Source of the DNA: Nissolia schottii
Taxonomy: Eukaryota > Streptophyta > Magnoliopsida > Fabales > Fabaceae
DNA length: 64,000 bases
Direction of reading: 5' to 3'
NCBI GenBank assembly: GCA_003254905.1
Contig: QANU01018855.1
Coordinates: forward strand, 220,612-284,611
In this document: piece after piece, positions 57,563 to 64,000 of the stretch
Numbering within the stretch: position 1 is the first letter of the stretch
Layout of the letters: each line of letters begins with the position of its first letter
Made by a program: the position numbers and the translations under genes
Notes under the pieces: generated by a model
Told to the model about the DNA's origin: nothing
The model's database searches: none
What the model saw: the letters and a program-made list of their open reading frames with translations, nothing else

Positions 57563-60500
57563 TCTAAGATTAAATAAATTCATTAAGTTTGTGAGGAAAA
57601 ACATATAATTAAAAATACTAATTGTTTCTTGAAAAAAGCATATCCATCATGCATCCTATATATATATANTATTCATTCTCGTGACTCGTGAGTTTTTCCG
57701 CGGACGTCCAATATAGTAATTTTATTAGGTGGCTCCTTTTATATATAGAGACACAATCGGCTCCTTAAATATATAATAATATAGTTACTTAATGAGTTAT
57801 TGAGAAAATGACTAGCTGATAGTAATTGATATATTTTTCTTTTGTTAAAACTAGTTGGTCAAATTTAAAACTAACAAGTGACCATGTTGCACGTTTCAAC
57901 GGATAAGGGTGCATCAAATTGGTGAACATATATATAGGAAAAATTATTTGTGTTCCTATAACATAACAAGAGAAAAGTCATGTTTTATGCATTCAATCAT
58001 GACAAATCAGTAATTTTATTAAAAATATTGTAAAAATAATAAACATTGATGACTCAAAATGTTTTTTTTTTCATAATTGAAAAATTATTAAATCCCAGCA
58101 TGAAAACAGAACCACCCAATTACAACGATAGTACGGTGTGTGTTTGAGCATGGTGTTCTCATATAAATCAATTCTTATCAAAATTTCTTTGAAAAGAACT
58201 TTAAAGGACAAAATCCTGTAAATGATTGACAAGATTAAGTTGTCAATTAATAAATGGAATACGCTAAACTTTTTTCTTTCCCTTTTCCTTTAATAGTAGT
58301 ATACTAGTATCTAAGAATTTGTGATGTATATTGAGCACAAGTTATGGTTGACTTTCATTGGTAAACTATAACAAGTCAACTACAACTTGTGCCCTCAGCG
58401 TGTGCATGAAGAATTCGATTCCATTTTGTATGTCTTGTGGCTTCGGTATCTAATTTATTACCTTGTTAGGGGCATTCAAATGTCTGACCTTCATGCTCGT
58501 GAACCATATCCTATAACTCCACCAGGAATAAAAAATGCACTATTAAAATAGAGAAAGTAAGAAACTCAAATAGGAAAAAGGAAAATTATATGGAAAAAGG
58601 AAAATTATAATGACATATGCAAAAACTGAGTGGAACCACACAATTTTTTTTCTCTCTCAAAAATGGGATGAAAACCGTACAATAAGGAAGAAAATGGGTG
58701 GGGATAGAAAAGAAAAGGGAGGTGTAGAGAGAAATAAAATAATAAAATATTTGCAACTCTTTTTTTTTTTTAGAGAAATGTTATTTGCACATATCTAAAA
58801 TAGTAAGACATCTAATAGTCACTTAACAGAAAAATAAACATTACAAAGTAAAAAAATAAACATTATATAACAGAAAAACATTGTCATCGAACATTTTTAC
58901 GTGCTTGTGCACGCGTGAGTTCAATGCTACTATAAAATAGTAAAACAAACATTGTCACTAAATATTTATGTGTACTTGTGCACACATGTGTTTAATATTG
59001 TTTGTTTTATGTGTTTGATAATATTTGTTTCTTTATTATGTAATATTTATTTCTCTATTGGGTGACTATTAAATGACTATTTTTTAAATGGTCAAATAAC
59101 AAGATTGTTCCTTTTTTACAATAATAATTTTTTCTACTCATTTTCTCACCATTTTCTCTTAATCCAAACATACAAAGAGAAAAACATCATTTTCTGTTTA
59201 TTTTCTTCGGTGTTGTATTTCATGGGCTAAAATATAACGATTTGAAACGTAGATCAAATTGAATTTGTCAAAAATTAAAAGACCAAATTAAAGAATTAAG
59301 TATAACTAAAGAACAAAAAAGATACTTTTAGCTAGCGTATTTCATAAATATAAGGACATTTTTAAACATAAGAAGAAAAAAAAATACTATACAAATCATA
59401 AAGTTTACATGTACTATCACCTAATACTTTTTAAAAAAATGCCAATACAATTTACGTTCATAAAAAGGGGGGAGGGGGGGGACAATGGCTCATTCGGAGG
59501 ACCTTGGAGCCAAATATATAGCCATAGTGATAGTTATGTAAATGGCCCTTGTCATTCTCCAAAGGATATTTGAACTTAGTGGAACAGAATTAATATAACT
59601 AGGTGCGCTCATTCTTTAGGACATTGTTTTGTACGTGCATGCCTTTGTCTTTTTAAAATTAAATAGAAAGTATTTTTTTTTGGGTACTTATAGTAAGTAT
59701 TTTTTTAATTTTAATATTTTTAAGTTAACATTTTTTTTAAGGTCTCATTTTGGATAAGTTTTTAAAAAGGATATTCTTATCTTTATTTTATAAAAATATG
59801 TTTTCATAAAAGTAGACTTATTTTTTAATTTAAAATTATTTTACTTAAGTGTAATATTACAAAATTATTTTATCCTCTAACAACTTTTTCATGATATAAA
59901 AAAAATATTTTTTTAAAAGACCAAAATTATAATTTATGAAAATTAATTTTTAAATTTTTTTTACTGGTTTTACTTTTGTAAACGACATATTAAACATACT
60001 TTTTAAAAATTTTATTTATTTTTGGTATAATTATACTCTATTCATTAAAAAAAAAACATGAAATTATCTATTTTTAAATTTTAATTTTTAAAATTTTCAA
60101 TCTCATTTTTATTTCATTAGTGTCTCTTAGGCGCCCCATTTTCTAGTTAACATAACAGCACTCAAGATAAACTCTAAACTATTTAAGATACATTGATTTT
60201 AGTGGCAGAACTATGGACAGAACAACTGCCCCCAATATAATGGAATTTTTTAAAAAATAAAACATAAAAACCAGCGTACTTTTACAATAAAACAATTTTA
60301 AAATTATTTTTAAAATAAACTAATTTTATCATAAAGGGAGTTTTCTTGTAACCTTGAATTATTTTATTTATTTTTAATTTAATGTCTATTTAAATTGACT
60401 TTTAATTATTATTTTTTAAATTAAAGTCGATTTAAATTGACTCTTAGGTTGGTAAATGTATATACATGCATATACGTCTCCTCCAATTTTTTCATATACA

Positions 60501-60984
60501 TGTATATAATGTATACAAAGTATTATGAGTAAACATTTTAGTGTATTGTAATGGTGAGTAAAAAAATACACAAGACAAAATTTTTTTCACTCGTTTTTTT
60601 CTCTTAACTCACAAAAAACCTCAATTTTGATGCATACTACAAATAGGTATGCATCTCTATTTGTAGATCTGATTTTAGACATAGTACTAGCTTCTCATGA
60701 TAGATAAATTCATATAAAAATTATATATGAGTGTAAGATAAAAATAATAGCTAATTTATAGATACAAATATAATTATTTCATGATTCACTCATTACACTA
60801 TCATCTAATTATGTGATGTTATTTTAAAGAATTTTAAAATAATAAAAAAATATTTAAATAATTTTATTTACGCGTGATCATGCAATTAAATGAATATAAA
60901 ATTTTTTATACGGTTAGAGTGTACAAATTAATCTCATTAGAAAAAATAACCGTAGAAAGTAAAATTAAAAGGTATATATGACTA

Positions 60985-61023
<39 letters not shown>

Positions 61024-62937
61024 GTATATGCATGTATGGCCATAACCCAAACACATGTGGAATCCATAGTATGGTAAGAAAACAATAAAATAGATTTTAT
61101 GAAGCATTGGGCCACCCTTGAGGACTGACATGATAAATTGATGACAGAGATTGTGGACTCCCTTCAGGTTCATGTTCCAGGTTCAGATTATTCCATTGTG
61201 GCACAAATTTTGATTCATTCCGTATCACACTTATACGTTCCAACATATTTCTATTATATTCTAGCAATTTATGTGTAGTCATAATTCATTAAAAATGTGA
61301 TTGACGTTCAACATATTTTTGATAGGATAATATCTTAATCTCCATTTTAGAACTTGAGGTTAAAATGTTATTTTAACATGTCATTAATATATTTATATTA
61401 CGTTTTATGATTATATAACAATTTCTTTATACTATTTTTTCTGCGGCTGCATCCACAGTTTTCGTTGGCGAATCTATGTGCTTGTTCAAATTGTGGCCTG
61501 CGAAATCTAAGAGGAGAAAAACAAAAATGCTTGAATGAGAGTGACCATACGAAATAGAGGCAGAGATCTTTTTAGATTTTTCATTTTTAATATAGATGTT
61601 CATACTTTTTATTTTTATGAGCTTTTTGGTATTCTCTGGGACAGATAATGAAGTGATAATAACATTTTAAACATTTTAATAAATAACAAATTAATTTATT
61701 TTATATATATACATAAGTAAGTCCGAGGTTTCAAAGAAAGATGCTAAAGTAATTTGATAAGTTAATTGTCTACTTATTTTTCATATAATTTCAAAATTAT
61801 TTATTTATTTTTAATTATTAAATGAAGCTCAAAAGTAATTCTAAAATATTTTTAAAATAAATTATTTATAAATTAATTTTTATACAAGACATTTTATTAT
61901 TTCCTTATACTCTAGATCATAATTAAAATATTTACACAAACAATACATAACCGCTTGTCACATTAGTTTTAAAACAATCACAAACCAAGGTAAGATAATA
62001 AGGATCCTCTCCTTCTTTAATTAAATATCGAGAATTCAATTTTCACATTGTACATAAAATAATTTAAAAATTTCTGGCTAACATTTACTCCTTAAATAAA
62101 CTTATAATACACACAAAAAATTAATCACTACTTATGACAATGGATAACCTCAAACTACAGGCTCATCATTAGTTTGAAGTCCACTTTTCTTTTTTTATAA
62201 CTTTATTTTTGGAGACCTAACTATCATAAACTTAAACTTAGAGTGATAAGCAATCAATGAATCATTATTAAAAAAAAAAAATTGCTCTCAGCACACACAA
62301 AAATTTATATATCTTGAAATGCAATCAAAATAAATTTGATAATTTCCATCTATATGACATATTATTGTTGATAATCTATGTGACATATATTATTGAGGAA
62401 CTTTCTAGCTAGCAATAAGGACATTGCAAGAGTCAGCTCACCTCACATCACATATACTTACATATAGCACATCTATGTATTCCATTGAATGAAAATATAA
62501 AAGTCATAACACATAAGGAGAATCAATCAATACTTTGAAAGCAATATGATTGTGATTGATTAGCCAAGAAGCATATAATTAGATACCAAGATGGGCTATT
62601 ATATGGTAAGAACTTGACCATTGCTTTCGTCCATATTTTTATGAAACCATACTATAAATATAATTCAACAAGTTGGGAAAAGCTGTAAAGTGCAAGTGGA
62701 TGAAAGAGGGAGTCAAAACTCATAATAAGACCCGAATTCATTTACCTTTCCATAATTTCCATTAATTTACCTATAAAAAGAATAATAATTTCCATTAATT
62801 TGACTTCTCCAAACTCCAGGACCTACACGTCAAAATCTTGGTCTTCCAAAGTTCTTTTACCAAGACGCCACACAAACTCACAAACTTACAAATACGGTCT
62901 TTGCAGATGAAAGTTAATGAATTACAAAACATAAATA
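57563..62937. other. Gene-poor AT-rich DNA
   Basis: No gene was supported in about 5.4 kb. It includes one ambiguous base (N at 57669) within a TA run, a 19-bp tandem duplication near 58571-58608, a G-rich run at 59467-59480, and two similar copies of an 'aacattgtcatcgaac...cttgtgcac' unit near 58878 and 58948. Confidence 0.5.
60988..61022. repeat. (AT)n microsatellite
   Basis: About 17 AT units. Confidence 0.95.
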
Positions 62938-64000
62938 CTCTGTGTACATCCAAATTGCATATATCCGTACATACATCATTCAATTATATGTAATTAATGA
63001 TCATTATACGTATAACTCACAGTTTTTAAAATTATACACAATGCGCTTAATCTCGAATTCGTTCTCGTCATCGTCATCGTTTTCACTCATCGTCTTCATC
63101 CTCTCATCATTGTTCTGTTATGTTTATCATCGTTATCATTGTCATTCTCGTCATTCTTGCATCCTCTCATCATCGTCATCCTTCTTATCCTCTTCATCTT
63201 CATCCTTTTATCACGTGCAAGTTGATTAAAATGAAATTAAGATGATAAAAGGTTGGTTTTCTTTTTAAAATGGATGAGATCTATCTTTAACAGTGGAAGT
63301 AAGGGTGTATTTTGCAGAATATGATATCTGATTGGAGTGCACAAAATAATTATACAGAATATGATATCAGATTTTAATGTACAAACATTATATGATGATG
63401 TGCACAAACATTATATAACCTTAAGAACAAACATTACGCACTTGTGTACAACACTGTAATTTTATTTAAACATAAATAAGTTCACAATCTTTATACATTT
63501 TTAGTGGACAAACTTTATAAAAATTAGTTTACATACATGTGTACACACACTTTTATATATTCTAATGTATAAATTTTACATATATGCATATTACTTACTG
63601 TATAATTAAATATTTTTGCAGATTATGATATTAGATTTTAGTGCACAAACATTATATGACGATGTGCACAAATATTATATGACCATATGCACAAATATTA
63701 CGCACTTGTATACAACACTGTGATTTTATTCAAACATAAATAAGTTCACAATCTTTACACCTATAGGTATATTGGTGAACATGAATTAGAGGACATAAAA
63801 TCTCGTGAATTAATTGAAACTGATATGAATGCAGTGAACAAAAGGAGATTAGTTCTCAAGTTGTCAATTCGTGATTCATCTAAACCCATGCATGAATTTG
63901 TGATTGTGTTTGCTACATATTTGTGCAGTGAGCACGATGAATTTGCAGAAGAAAGACGAGAGTGAAGAGAGATCGAAGAGAGGGACGAGAGTTTCCTATA
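62938..64000. mobile_element. Second long TIR element, runs off the window
   Basis: The left end ('tctgtgtacatccaaattgc', then 'ccgtacatacatcattc') and the following 'taattaatgatcattatacg' are colinear with the element at 5975. Both then enter a TCATCG-rich tract (here 63060-63215). Inside, a unit of about 262 bp is duplicated in tandem (starts near 63362 and 63624). The GA-rich sequence at the very end resembles 7140-7260. The right terminus lies beyond the window. Confidence 0.6.
63765..63964 (+). pseudogene. Unidentified coding-like segment inside the TIR element
   Basis: An open stretch reads YIGEHELEDIKSRELIETDM and on through KRRLVLKLSIRDSSKPMHEF, ending with a TGA at 63962-63964. Codon use looks protein-coding and the 5' side follows a possible intron border. 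I do not recognise the family. It may be a captured gene piece. Confidence 0.35.

Noticed and set aside
60906-61173. Tyr-Ile repeat frames
   Set aside because: Translation of an (AT)n microsatellite.

Overview
The window is nuclear DNA of a flowering plant, most likely a legume close to soybean. Genes are split by many introns, intergenic DNA is AT-rich, Mutator-, copia-, gypsy- and LINE-type relics are common, and the resistance-gene family resembles the soybean Rps1-k/RPP13-like group as I remember it. The genus is an inference; the plant assignment is not in doubt.

Layout. 1-17.2 kb is a decayed resistance-gene cluster. It holds one apparently complete CC-NBS-LRR gene (9930-13793), a frameshifted CC-NBS fragment (16708-17206), a 1 kb direct repeat (1336-2492 and 7941-8874), two RPA-like OB-fold pseudogenes (1-965 and 2880-4550), and a row of unrelated gene fragments on one strand (small heat-shock protein, MET1 DNA methyltransferase, fatty acyl-CoA reductase; 14.39-15.70 kb). 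17.2-19.7 kb is one copy of a segmental duplication whose second copy lies at 34.0-37.3 kb. The second copy carries a MIR164 hairpin on the minus strand (35137-35220) with a TATA box. The first copy keeps the promoter and TATA box but has lost the hairpin.

The middle holds three well-supported protein genes: an intronless C2-domain protein (20070-21293, +), the plastid isopropylmalate isomerase large subunit (23368-33270, -, 15 exons, 512 aa) and a PARP2-type poly(ADP-ribose) polymerase (40862-47385, -, 17 exons, 645 aa). I rebuilt both exon chains by eye; reading phase is kept at every junction. Each gene has one intron with a GC donor.

48.2-54.6 kb is a 6.3 kb Mutator-like element with long terminal inverted repeats and a perfect 9-bp target duplication. 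It carries a broken MuDR-type transposase on the minus strand and a GRF-zinc-finger-like relic on the plus strand. 55.9-57.6 kb is a copia remnant with an in-frame-broken reverse transcriptase/RNase H. The rest of the right arm is AT-rich and gene-poor, and ends in a second long TIR element (from 62.94 kb) that runs off the window.

The genes do not form one pathway. The IIL1 and PARP loci are ordinary housekeeping genes. The unusual parts are the NLR-linked duplications, the lost MIR164 copy with its stranded promoter, and the chimeric gene-fragment array.
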